This document shows, one piece after another, positions 44,815-55,006 of a stretch of 64,000 nt of DNA; positions within the stretch are counted from its first letter, which is position 1; the number at the start of each line of letters is the position of its first letter. This DNA comes from Emydura subglobosa (lineage: Eukaryota; Chordata; Testudines; Chelidae): the NCBI GenBank assembly GCA_007922225.1, contig ML679959.1, forward strand, positions 24,216,118 to 24,280,117. Direction: 5' to 3'. Below the pieces are notes generated by a model. It was given only the letters and a program-made list of their open reading frames with translations, had not been told where the DNA came from and ran no database searches. The position numbers and the translations under genes are program-made.

Positions 44815-44905
44815 GGTCTAACCACTAGACCACACTCCCCTCCCGTTGCCAGGAATAGGCCCCAGAATTCCTTGTGTCTGACAGCCTACTGCTGTCTAGC
44901 AGATA
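44815..44905 (-). repeat. MIR-like SINE head, minus strand
   Basis: 'ggtctaaccactagaccac' and 'cagg-aataggccccag-aattcc' on the plus strand are the reverse complement of a tRNA-derived SINE head (compare the minus-strand head at 17.47 kb). Confidence 0.55.
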
Positions 44906-44934
44906 GTTGTGTGACCTAGAGTGTGTCAAGAGCC

Positions 44935-45010
44935 TTCCTGTAGCTAAATAGACAAGTTGCACTGGGGATCTTGACCATTCAGGGTTCAAACTCTGCTGAG
45001 AACCCATCCA
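44935..45010 (+). repeat. tRNA-like SINE head (box A and box B visible)
   Basis: TAGCTAAATAGACAAG gives a box-A-like element and GGTTCAAACTC, about 45 bp downstream, gives a box-B-like element. Together with 'gcactgggg' between them this is a tRNA-derived RNA polymerase III promoter remnant. It does not fold as an intact tRNA (no matching acceptor stem seen), so I call it a SINE head. Confidence 0.5.
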
Positions 45011-45420
45011 GCATTTCCTTATGATTGCAGATGATGGAATTATTTTCCTATGTTTCTGTTTAATCATTGGTTTATTGAATTCAGAGTGAGAAAATTTTCC
45101 TTAAAACCAGGTTTTGTTGTTTATAAACCTAATCTGTCAATTCTGGCAAGACGGGCAGCAAACCCCAAATGTTCCACTTTTCGGTCCCATGTCACACGTT
45201 TTGATGGCTAAGGTCATGCCCTGGGAAGGCTGTAGGTTGAGAGGCGTGTACTGGAGCTGAAGTATGGGGAGTAGAGCCAGGTTGGGGAAAGCATAGCAAA
45301 AAGCTCATCCTCAAAAATAATAATTGCTGAAAATCATCAGTGACTCGTATAGCCATGAGAATTTTCAACTGAGAGCCACAGCTGTGCATGTTTGCATGGG
45401 CATGGTGCATATCAGAGTGG
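45011..45420. other. unassigned sequence
   Basis: No gene or repeat recognised. Confidence 0.4.
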
Positions 45421-45480
45421 TAGAACAAACTGATGGTTGCTGTAGAATTTAGGGGTTGTTACTGTAGACTTTGATCCCAT
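45421..45480 (+). repeat. repeat C, copy 1
   Basis: Contains 'tgtagaatttaggggttg' and 'gtagactttgatcccat', matching 46530-46587 with only a few differences. Confidence 0.85.
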
Positions 45481-45569
45481 TATACTACAGAGTATGTGGA
45501 ACCCTGGGTTTATCAGGGAAAATTTCCTGCCTGACCCCGGCATTAATTGAATTAGCCTAATTGTCTCAC

Positions 45570-45710
45570 ATACGTTTTTACTTGTATTTCAGTAGGGTCC
45601 AAGAGCCCCAGTCATGGACTAGCTCCATTGTGCTAGGTGCTGTACAGATACAGAACAAAAAGATGAGTCCCTGCCCCAAAGAACTTACACAATAAATGGA
45701 ATCTCAGATT
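45570..45710 (+). repeat. SINE, well preserved
   Basis: 'ggtccaagagccccagtcat', 'ccattgtgctaggtgctg', 'tacagatacagaacaaaaag' and 'agtccctgccccaaagaac' follow without gaps. This is the clearest copy of the second SINE type in the window. Confidence 0.8.
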
Positions 45711-46440
45711 GCATTGATAGAGAGCTCTCACCTAGCTGGCATCTTGATTGGCACAGGTTTGAGGAAGCTTGCAATGCTGGGGTCTTGGCTTTGGCAGCAG
45801 CAGAGCATTTGGATGATTGCAAGTGGGCTCCTTGTCCACGAGGGTATTATTTGATAGCCGTAAGTGTGGCAGAACAGGATTCTGAGTGGGGAAGATGCCC
45901 CTAGCTCATACTGAATCCTCCCTCCTGCTTTTGCCATATCCCCATGACCGGAGGAGACTAAAAAGCAAGATATGGGGGGGGGGGGGAAGAGGGGGAGAGG
46001 TGACTGAACGGCATGTCACTGGCACCCAGCAGCCTGCTGAAAGTTTTATTACAGAGATAATAAAGTTCAGGTAGAAATTGTGCACAGCTGGCAGGAACTG
46101 GACTGCAGAGGAAGCTGCTAATAAGTTTTCCTCTTTCCCTGCTTACCCAGAATTTCATCTGAGCAAGGAAACCACCCCAGCTCCTCGGAGAGCAATTTGC
46201 AAGAATTCATTTCTGTTCTTCATGCTTGTTTTCTCTTTCATCCAGTTAAAGATACATAATTGCATGAAATCAGCCCTGATATTAACTCTTAATACAAAGC
46301 TCAACGCAGCTCTGCTACCTTGGAGTCTGAAGGCAGAAACGTGAGCAGCGAACCACCCTGGTCCCGTTTCCTCCGTCTCTGGCCTGGAAGCAGGATTGGG
46401 GGCACAGAGAGGGAGGCAGAAGCAGGCCTTGAGTCACGTG
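45711..46440. other. unassigned sequence with a poly-G run
   Basis: A run of thirteen G lies at 45974-45986. No gene or family recognised. Confidence 0.4.
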
Positions 46441-46500
46441 GCTTTGGGGTTGCAGAGGCGTGAGTCTGTGGCAAGGTGCAGAGTGACTAGAAGGAGAGAT
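46441..46500 (+). repeat. repeat B, copy 2
   Basis: Near-identical to 44300-44360 (see that entry). It lies only 40 bp upstream of repeat C copy 2, whereas the first copies of B and C are 1.06 kb apart. Confidence 0.9.
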
Positions 46501-46529
46501 TGCAGCCTGGGCGCCAGCCACAGATGGGA

Positions 46530-46880
46530 AGAATAAACGGATGTTGCCGTAGAATTTAGGGATTGTTACTATAGACTTTGATCCCATATGCCACCGTGCC
46601 ATCTAGTCCGACGTGCAGGCCACCGACAGCATGTGCCACCCACACGCTAAACCCAACAGCCAAAATTAGACCCAAGTATTACAGCCCTAAACTATTGTGT
46701 TCCACAGACAGAGAATGGGCAGGCCCAAGACGCAGCCATGCCCGACGGCCCTGCAGTGGCAGAGAATTCACTGAGTGAGAGCAGCCTTGGTCAGTCCCAG
46801 GAGCCACAGACAGATCTTACTAGCCACAAGCAGCTGAGACTCACCAGGACTACAGCAAAGACTATTGAGGGTAGGTGAAA
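46530..46880 (-). mobile_element. old CR1 LINE 3' fragment, beginning with repeat C copy 2
   Basis: 46600-46770 aligns to the minus-strand CR1 at 27.52-27.66 kb: 'aacccaacagccaaaattag', 'acagccctaaactattgtg', 'cagacagagaatgggc', 'cctgcagtggcagagaatt'. The left end, 46530-46587, is repeat C, which may therefore be the extreme 3' end of this CR1 subfamily. Confidence 0.6.
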
Positions 46881-47227
46881 GGGCCATTCTGCAAGCTGTT
46901 TCCAGTGGGGGATCCCCCTGTCCCAGGGGGTGTCTCCAAGGCCAGCTCTGCCCACTTGATGGCCCAGTTATGTCAGTGGAGTGATGTAAAGGGGCCTCAG
47001 TGGAGTAAAGAATCAGGCCTTGTCTCCCCAGGGGCTGAGACACAGCATTAAAAATACTGGGATTCTCTGTGACTTTGCGTCTCCCACCTAGCGAGTTTGC
47101 AAAGTTTGAGTTCTGCTGCACAAGAAATTCCTCTGGAGCCTCCAGAGGAGCCTGGCCCCGCCTCTTGCCCCCAGCATCGGATGAGCCATGTCTACACCCA
47201 CTTGTCCCCCAGTACAGCAGGAGACGT
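46881..47227. other. unassigned sequence with a palindrome scrap
   Basis: About 46974-47015 'gtcagtggagtgatgtaaag' resembles one arm of a palindromic element. Otherwise unassigned. Confidence 0.35.
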
Positions 47228-47385
47228 TATCATAGAACGTTGGATGGGACCTCAGGAGGTATCTAGTCCAACCCCCTGCTCAAAGCAGGACCAACTCCAA
47301 CTAAATCATCCCAGCCAGGGCTTTGTCAAGCCGGGCCTTAAAAACTGCTACGGATGGATGTCCCCCCTGTTAGTCCCAGCACGCC
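47228..47385 (-). mobile_element. CR1 LINE 3' end
   Basis: Starts with ATCATAGAA, the reverse of the CR1 octamer tail, then 'gatgggacctcaggaggt', 'ctagtccaaccccctgctc', 'aaagcaggaccaactcc', 'cccagccagggctttgtc'. Highly recognisable and relatively young compared with the 46.6-kb copy. Confidence 0.92.
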
Positions 47386-47880
47386 GTGCCAGCCGCACGC
47401 CCAGGCCTGGGGCCCCTACGGGCAGTATCCTCCTGCTGCTCCCTGCACAACACAAGTCTGTTTTCCCACCCCTTACATCCCCTCAGCCTGGCCATCTCCC
47501 ATTGTCCTTAACCCAGCCCAAGCCATCTCCTCACTCGCCCTTAGCCCAGACTACTGTACTGCTCTTGGAAATTCCTCTGCAATCTGGTTTCTGTTGCATT
47601 CCTTGTACGCTGGCTGAATCAGGAAAAGTCTCTGCCAGAAACAGCTGCTGCTCAGTGACTATACTCTACAGCCTGGCCTATTTTTAACCCCTTCGTTGAG
47701 GTGCCGGGGAAAGGGGGAGCTCACCAGCTGCCACGTGCCTGTATTGTGCCATGCTCCTTTAAGTGCCAGTGTCCCCCTGGAACATTCGCACTTCAACAGC
47801 AACAAGTTTGCTGCACATCCTTGGTACTTTACGTTCCTCGGCGCTGCGGTGGTTAATTACACACAGACCCAGTCACTCAA
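47386..47880. other. unassigned sequence
   Basis: The 196-codon plus-strand frame 47097-47687 crosses the CR1 3' end and is a chance frame. The rest is C-rich and unassigned. Confidence 0.45.
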
Positions 47881-48450
47881 TTAGCAACTCCTCCAGTCTC
47901 ACATGGTGTGTGTATGCCTGGGTATGTAGGCAGATGATCAAACAGAAGCATACATGGGCAGATGTAGTGTATACACTCACACACGCGCATATGTAGGATC
48001 TCATACAGAAACACTCTGTCCAGGATATCTGTTACCCGGACACACATACCAGTGTCTGGGATCTCCCCCAGGGACATGCGCGTGTGCATACACAGTGCCC
48101 GGATCTCTCTCACACACATGCACTGTGTCCAGGTTCTCTGTTATCCAGACACACACACTCCATGTCTGGGATCTTACCTATACAAACACGCAATGTCCAG
48201 GATCTCTCTTGCCCAGACACATATACACTGTGTCCAGGATCTGACACAGACACACATGTGCGCTCTCTGTGTCCAGGATTTCGCTTACCTGGACGCAAAT
48301 GCACACATACGCTGTGACTGGAATCATGCTCTCACATGTGTGTACTCTGTCTGGAATCTCACACACACACTGTCCGAGATATCACACAGAGACACACATA
48401 CACACACACTGTGTGGGATCTCTCTCACACACACCCACACCGAGAGTGAT
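47881..48450. repeat. decayed CA-rich minisatellite
   Basis: A motif of the form CTGTGTCCAGGATCTCTC followed by CCAGACACACACA recurs about ten times with variable spacing (roughly 40-60 bp): for example at about 48018, 48053, 48093, 48126, 48164, 48195, 48231, 48270 and 48411. CA/TG runs between units vary in length. All overlapping frames on both strands (rich in H, T, C) are translations of the repeat. Confidence 0.85.
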
Positions 48451-50849
48451 GTCCCCGAGAGCTGTCCTATACATACACAAAACAGTTCCACAATTCTTCC
48501 CATTATCTCTGGAGCAGCCTCTGCTGCTTGCCCTAGTCTGAAAAATCATGTGGCAGAGCCCCAGGGATGGGGCCAATGCTTGGCAGGAGACGCGCAGCAG
48601 ACTCCGGAGCTGGGTCCAGGATGACAATGCACATGATCAATCTTGTCTCCTTTCACATGGAATTAACGTGACACAATTAAACCATCTCATTAGAGGCTAT
48701 TATTTACTTAAAAGGAAATCTTGTGCCTGACGCTGGGGCCTGGCAGCTCAGCCTCTCGCATATCATTTATGGTCTCCCAACAGCTTGGAACTGGGACGGT
48801 TACACAGCATTTCTTGTCTTCAGAGGCTCCTGTCTGCCTGGATGGAGACAATAGAAGGAGAACGTGGGGAAGGACTTGATGTGTCAGAGCAGCTTGAGTC
48901 TTTTCTTAGTCCGAGTCCTTATCCTGGAGGGCTTTTCCCAGTGGTGTCATCACACAGGAGCCAGATGAGGGGTGGTGTCGGCCAGCTCACCCCAGCTCGG
49001 CTTCTCACTCCTAAGAGGGATTGTGGCCCAGATCCTGAAAGGAATTTATGTCCCCAACTCCCACTGAAGAACTGGGCATTTTGAGACCATCTTACAGACC
49101 AGCAGGGATTGAGCGGTGAGTCGTGGGCTCCTCACTCACTGATCTGATGTACTTGATTTGTGAATGCCCAGCCAGAGCCAGGGGCATGGCACACACATTA
49201 CCAATGGGCCAGCATGCCTTCAAAATCCACGGTTCTGTTCCCTCAGCCTCACCCAGCAGGCTACCATTCAGCCCGTCTCCACCCCGCTGGGGAAGCCTGA
49301 AACTGGGAAGCACTTCAGGCGTGCCCTGAATGCCAACAGATCAGAGCTTGGTTGGGCCGAAGGGAATGAGCGGATTCCAGAGCTATTGGCCTGTCGCTGC
49401 ATGTCGCCCCTTCCCACCTCGACCAGGGGACTGTGAGCTGAAGTGCCGCAGACGATTGCTACTGGCACAGCGTCCTGCGTGGGGAGAGGCAGGCAGTCAG
49501 GTCCCAACCCACACGCCAGGCCTTTCTAGGACAAAACTGGCATTTTAAATTCTAGCTGGAAATTGACTGGAAGCCAGAGCAGATCTCAGAGCAGAGCTGC
49601 AACGTGCCCTGGGAGAGAAGCCCATGTGACCAGAGAATCACTAGGACTGCAACTTCTCCTGACTTCCAGGAATGGGGACATGAGCCATTGGTCACAAGTG
49701 ACAGCTACAAAGTCAGCATGGCAGTAAGGCAAGAACACAGGGTAAAGCCCCGTGCGGATACGAAATTTGGATCCGCATCCATCTGCGGTCCGTGAATATG
49801 GTCAGCAGATATCTGCAGATTTGCAGGGCTCCAACGCAGGCCCCCTCTGCTGAGCCATTCTGAGCTCAGATGCTAGGAACTTGCAGCAAGATGCAGAGCA
49901 ATGACTGCTGATTCATGCTACCAGGTGGCTCTTGTTAGCTCAGATCAGGATATAAGGGGTTGGAGCCGCTCTTAGGATTGAGGGAAATCTGCAGAGAAAC
50001 TGTAGGAGCAGCCAAATGTGGGGAGAAGGCAGAGGACATGTTTGTTGGTATTAAGTTATCAATAAAGCCCCATTCCAGGAGGGGAGTAGATGTGGTTGTA
50101 TATGGTCTGATGTGTGTATGCTCCATTCAGAGCAGCATGGGAACTTCTCTGCTTGCAGCTGGCTTTAGGATAAAAGCATTCCCCAGTGAGGTTATTTTTG
50201 GGGTCCTATCCCCCTCCACATCTTTCCCCCTACAAATCCTAATCTCCCTTCTCCCCCACCAAATATGATCAATGTCTCCACTGCTCTTTCCTCCTGTCCC
50301 CTTTCCTTTCCATCTCTGCCGCCTGTCCTTTGCAAGGTGTATGTGTGTGTGAGGTCTTGCCTTCCCCTCTGCCTACACATGTGCGTGGGAAGGACTCCTA
50401 GTAGACAGGGCATTTCCCAATGCAGGACAGCAAAAGACACTTTGAGCTTCGCTCTGTTTCGGACTAGGCCAAGCTAGCAGGAGTTTCTATCCATCTGTTT
50501 AAACCTCTGTGTCCCTTGCAATAGTCTGCACTGTACTGAAAATTAGGGGCCTGCTTAGCTTCAGGCCCCAAAGCCGACTTGGCCAGACAATATTCATCAG
50601 ATAATGGATTTGAAAAGTGTGATATTGTTCAGATAGTTTAAATGACTTGCCCAGCTCTCCCCTGAAGCCGCTGCTGTGCAGATATAACCAGTAGGTTTGC
50701 CAGGCAGACTTCCCCACCGCGAAGGTTCCTTGAAAGACTCTGCACTCATGGCTGGGATCTCCAGCAGGTATTCCCGAGGCGTTTGCCACAGGCTGCAGGG
50801 ATTATTCTGATTCTTATTTAGTTGTAGCAGAGCAGCACCTGCAGGCCCC
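48451..50849. other. unassigned sequence
   Basis: 49012-49085 ('cagatcctgaaaggaattta', 'ccccaactcccactgaag') resembles one half of a palindromic reptilian repeat. 49743-49835 carries GGATCCGCATCC, 'atctgcggtccg' and 'cagatatctgcagatttgc', a GGATnCGC-type repeat scrap. No gene recognised. The C-rich 50.2-50.33 kb stretch is low complexity. Confidence 0.4.
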
Positions 50850-51030
50850 AGCCAAGTATGTGGTCCTTTTGGGCTAGCTACTGTGCATATGATGGTCCCT
50901 GTCCTGAAGATCTTACAGTTCACCTGGAAAAGATGGACATGAGTGGAAAGAGAAAGAAAGGCACAGAGAGGGGATGTGACTTGCCCATGGTGTCACAGCA
51001 GGTTAACAGTAGAGCTGGGAATAGAAGCCA
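50850..51030 (+). repeat. SINE fragment, including MIR-like core
   Basis: 'gctactgtgcatatgatgg', 'tccctgtcctgaagatc', 'ttacagttcacctgg' and then 'gatgtgacttgcccatgg', 'tgtcacagcaggttaac' and 'gtagagctgggaatagaa' come in the expected order. Confidence 0.75.
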
Positions 51031-51075
51031 CATCCCTTGTTTCCCGAGTACTCTGGAGAAACCCCTTTGGGGTTG

Positions 51076-51250
51076 CCAGGGATCTCAGGTGGGTTCTCTG
51101 GAAACACTTGCCATGTGCCACAGAGATCTCTGGTGAATGTTTTGGAGGCACTGGCCACATGCCACGGAGATCTCGGCAGGTTCTCTGGATGGACTCGTCC
51201 CACCACAAAGATCAGCAGCAGGTTTTCTGAAATCACTCCAAACCTGATGG
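51076..51250 (+). repeat. 44-bp minisatellite, about four copies
   Basis: GATCTC-type anchors sit at 51081, 51125, 51169 and (as GATCAG) 51210, giving spacings of 44, 44 and 41 bp. Each unit contains a version of 'ccacagagatctc..ggttctctgga..cact'. Copies differ substantially, so the array is old. 44 is not a multiple of three, which argues against a coding repeat. Confidence 0.8.
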
Positions 51251-51719
51251 AGCATCTCATAAAGTCCTGGGTTTCCGTCAGCCGCTGCTTCTCAGCTGCT
51301 GCTTCTGCCAAATGTTTTGGGGAGAGGAGCCAAGTCAGGCAGTTGGGAGATAAATCTAAATGCTCTTTGGCTGCTCCGGGTCTTTGCTCTTGATTAATGG
51401 AACTCAGAGTTTCTTCTTGCTTTGGGCTCTTTCCGGAGTGCTGGTGAATCTGGGTTTATGGCCCCGGTCTAGTGTTTCTCTTAATTATACACTTTGGGTA
51501 TGTTTTCAGTATCCGAAAGATGTGTATGTTTGTGCACATGCACAATTGCTTGTGGATGTGCTGAGTGCGTGCGTGTGTGTGTGCATGTGTTAAACTATGA
51601 GTATGTGAGCACATGCTCGAGCCTGTCTCTAGAGGTGTCATCTTAACAGTCCCTGGTAATGAAATGTTAAGAGGTGCTTGCAGTTGTCCTGACAATAGTT
51701 AGCTTTGGAATTGCTTTCT
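51251..51719. other. unassigned sequence with GT-rich patch
   Basis: 51565-51590 is GT/GC alternating ('gtgcgtgcgtgtgtgtgtg'). No gene recognised. Confidence 0.4.
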
Positions 51720-52790
51720 CTTGGCCAAAATAGTCACATTAAAATGAAAGTTGCTAGATTAAGTCTAATAAATATTAGAAAAAATTAAATACAAAGAATA
51801 TTAAAGAGGACAATACTCTAAACGTTAAAAAGTGGAGAAATAAGAAGTTGTTTGTTGTTGTTTTATGATATCCGTGAAGCACCAAAAATGCCCTGAATGC
51901 TTGAAAAGACACAAAATCCCTACTCACTAGGAAAGCCAAACTGGGAGGTAATATATGTAAAGATTTGAATCTCCTTTCTTTTCATCTACACAAATCCATG
52001 CATGTCAGAATTAACGGTCTGTATTCCAATAACAGCCTTAATTCTGACCTCCAAAACATAGTTACCAAGAAACATAGTAGTTAATTTTGTTAAGGACAGT
52101 TTTAAGATTTAAAACGCTTGTTTCAAAACATAAAGCATAACACATCTACAGTAACCGTAAGTGCCTTGCATCAGACTATAAAAAATACCCTTCAAGGCAC
52201 ATTGCACATGCATCTTCCAACTGCAAAATGTTAATATTTTAACTATTGAATTACATCAAGAACATTTTTTTTTGTATTTAATAGCGATCCTAGTGCACAA
52301 CCAAGATACATCTTCCTACAGTACTTTCTGTGTTATACTAAATATATAATTCGTAAAATAACCACATTAGATTTGCATTAATTATTGTACTTATATAATT
52401 AACTTCCTGTACCATGTCAGCATTATTAGACACATTGTTGAGCAACTGTATTACTGTACCAGGAAAAAAGAAAAAGGGAAGTGAGAGTTAAGATTGTAAT
52501 TGGTGAGTTTTATGCTGATTTTCAGATGTCTAGATTTGTGTTAGAAAATGTCTGAACTATAAGGGAATTTGAAGCTTTATGTTCATTATAATAACTTCTT
52601 GTTTTCATACTTAAATGGTTGGGGTTCTTTTTTTCTTTTCTCGGAAATGTTCTTTATATTATTTGTTTTGTTTATGTAACTTCTTCTAGCAACCTTACCC
52701 TTAAATTAATTAAATTTTTTTGTCTAGGAGTTTCCTTGGTTGTTTTAAAATAATCTAAGGTATATTAAGAGCATAAAATAGGCTTGTGCA
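51720..52790. other. AT-rich block with no recognised repeat
   Basis: About 1.07 kb of markedly AT-rich sequence between moderately GC-rich flanks. I found no SINE, CR1 or LTR landmark and no open frame of note. It could be an ancient transposon, a conserved non-coding segment or a base-composition shift. Confidence 0.5.
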
Positions 52791-54309
52791 GGTCATCATG
52801 GATTCTAGGAGATAAAACATTTTGCCCTGAAGGATCCAAGTTCTCCTCTGGCTCCAAGATCCTTCTCCTTCTCTTCCCAGTTGAAGTTTGGTGTCTCTTG
52901 TGTGGACCCAGCCCAGCTGGGGCTTCTAATGAACACAGAAACTAGAATAGAGCTTGGGAACTCATCAGCCCCAGCTGTTGGTAGGAGATGTAGAACCAGC
53001 ACCCTAGACTTGGTTTCTGCTGGGGAAGTCAGTGGCTGGTGGGAGGAAGGGAGAGAGAGAAGAGCAGGTTGGATTCTGTTCATGATGTTTTTGGCACATG
53101 TGTTTTTTTCAGCTCATAGAGTCTTCTATAGGTAACATGGTGTGTGCTGAATCACTTTCAGCAGATGAGGATTTTGTGTGCAGGAAGCACCGAGTGATGG
53201 AAACAGCTGAATGGTGTCTGCCCTTCTTTCCTTCCAGCTGGCGTATCCCAAGCCAAAGCAAATCTGAGAGTCTGGGGCCATTCTGCCTACCAGCTGCTGG
53301 AGTCTATGTAGTGTTTGAAGGCTCATCCTGGATTGACAGTGATCTTAAAAGCACTGCATGGACTGGATCAGCTGAGCTAGCCATGCTCCATACGTGTCCA
53401 TGAGGCTCTGTCTCAATCAGCTGGAAGGGGGGGGGGGTCTGTACTAGGAACCCCAGATTTGTTTCTTTCTGGGAGGCTGAGAGGCATCATGGAGTAAGGA
53501 TAGAAATGCCTCTGTTCAGCACAACACGTTTCTCCAGTGAAGTGCCATGTTTGGAAGAGTCACTCCTGGAGGGAAGCTCCACTGGGGAAGTCAGCTCCTG
53601 GTGGGCCTCTGCAGAAGGGGCCAGGTCCCGGTCCCGGTGTGGGTGGGGCAGCAGGAATTGCTGCTACCTGGACCCTCCCTTCTTCCCTCATCCAAAGCAG
53701 AGGGGGTGCGTTGAGACACAAGATATTCTGCAGCCTCAGCTCTTCAATAGCACCACAGAGTGTCTCTGGAGGCTGGGTGCAAAGGATTCTTTCCCTAGCT
53801 CCAGGCTGAGCTCAGTGCTCAAGCTGCCTGCTGCTGTCTGGCTCCTGGACCTGACTGCTCAGTGCTGGAAGGTGTTCCAGCAGGTCCTGGCTGGACCCCA
53901 AGGTAATTTGGCTGACCCCTGGAGCTGGAGCCTCCTAGGTGCTGGGAGCAGGCTGGATGAGGATACAAGACAGAGTGGGGGTTGTGGAAGTATGCCCAGA
54001 AGCTGGGACTTGGATTGGGTGTGAGCATATGTGCAGGGATAACGGGAGCACTTGGAAAGTCAGTGAAGGGGTTTTAACAGTTCATCTTTCCTCCTAAGCA
54101 AATCCTGTGTTACTGCTCTTCTGCGAATGCTCTTAGAGGCCTTTGGGGCTGAGGGGCCCAGAACTGAGCATTACATCCCAGGTGGATGTCTCCTCGGGGA
54201 AATCTGCCTGCCTGCTCTGTGATGGAGGGGCTAGAACTGAGTCTCTGCAGGGTTCTTCCCGGAGCTGTACAAAAAGGGGCAGCCTCCTCTCTGCTTGGTA
54301 CTGAGATCC
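52791..54309. other. unassigned sequence with a 172-codon open frame
   Basis: The plus-strand frame 53506-54024 (172 codons) is rich in S, W, L and C and has no domain I know. It is overlapped by frames on both strands. A G-run lies at about 53427-53437. No recognised repeat. Confidence 0.4.
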
Positions 54310-54968
54310 TGTGGTGGTAGAAAGTAACAGCCTGAGGCCTAGCATAACAGGCCAGGCCTGGGGCCTGAGCTAAAGTAATGGTATAAGCAAAGATAGCAGA
54401 ACTCAGGCTGTGAATGCTGGCAGACTCACAGTAACTGGCAAGACCAGCTGGCATCACAAACACACAAAGAAGTCCTAGGCCCAAGCACATTCCAGAAAGG
54501 TACCAGGACATCCTAATAGTCCAAAGATAAGGAGGGCTCACTGACCTCTCCAAATGACACTATAATGGATAGAGATGTGATGAATAGAGATGTTTTGACC
54601 AAACCATTCGGTACAAGGTAATGGATGGTATCTTAGCACATCAAAGGGTGGTACTTTGCCATGTCAGGGCACACCTCACGGGGCAACATGCGACTTGTTT
54701 GTGTGAATGTATAAAAGAGGGTCTCAGAGGAAGCATCTTTGTGGCTGAGTGAGGAACAGAAAGTCCCTTCATTTACTGAGCCCGTACCATTGTCAGTACA
54801 ATATTAAGTGCACTTGTAGCACGTATAAGGCGCTTTCTGCTGTGCTCGTTTGGGCAATAAAAACCTGGCCGGGCGCCTGCGTTGTTGAAAGGATCTGTGG
54901 TCTTATTGAATCATTCGATCGTGGAGTGGTGTCTCAGTTACTGGCCCAGAGCTGGGACAGCATACACA
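54310..54968 (+). mobile_element. solo-LTR-like element (retroviral type)
   Basis: Starts TGTGGTGGTAGAAAG and ends GACAGCATACACA, so it is bounded by TG and CA as LTRs are. A TATA box TATAAAAG lies at 54710-54717, and an AATAAAA polyadenylation signal at 54856-54862 is about 145 bp downstream. That layout fits U3-R-U5, followed by a GT-rich patch. No gag, pol or env trace flanks it, and a matching target duplication was not seen. About 659 bp. Confidence 0.75.
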
Positions 54969-55006
54969 CTGGGAGAACACACACACAGCCAGCAACTGAC
55001 AACACC

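Noticed and set aside
44935..45010. possible tRNA gene
   Set aside because: Box A and box B are visible but no acceptor or anticodon stem pairs convincingly; a tRNA-derived SINE head is the better reading.
47097..47687. 196-codon plus-strand frame
   Set aside because: It crosses a CR1 3' end in reverse orientation, so the first part is not protein coding. The rest is P/L/S-rich composition.
47881..48450. possible CRISPR-like array because of regularly recurring units
   Set aside because: Units and spacers are both degenerate, spacing is irregular and the genome is vertebrate; a minisatellite explains it.
48052..48624. 190-codon frame rich in H, T, S and C
   Set aside because: A translation of the CA-rich minisatellite, with similar frames in other registers and on the other strand.
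51720..52790. nuclear copy of mitochondrial DNA
   Set aside because: AT-rich, but no mitochondrial tRNA, rRNA or protein trace could be recognised in it.
53222..53910. possible exon between TTCCTTCCAG (about 53230) and a GTAAT donor-like site (about 53901)
   Set aside because: In-frame stops occur in the interval and no protein similarity is recognised. Such splice-site-like words are common by chance.
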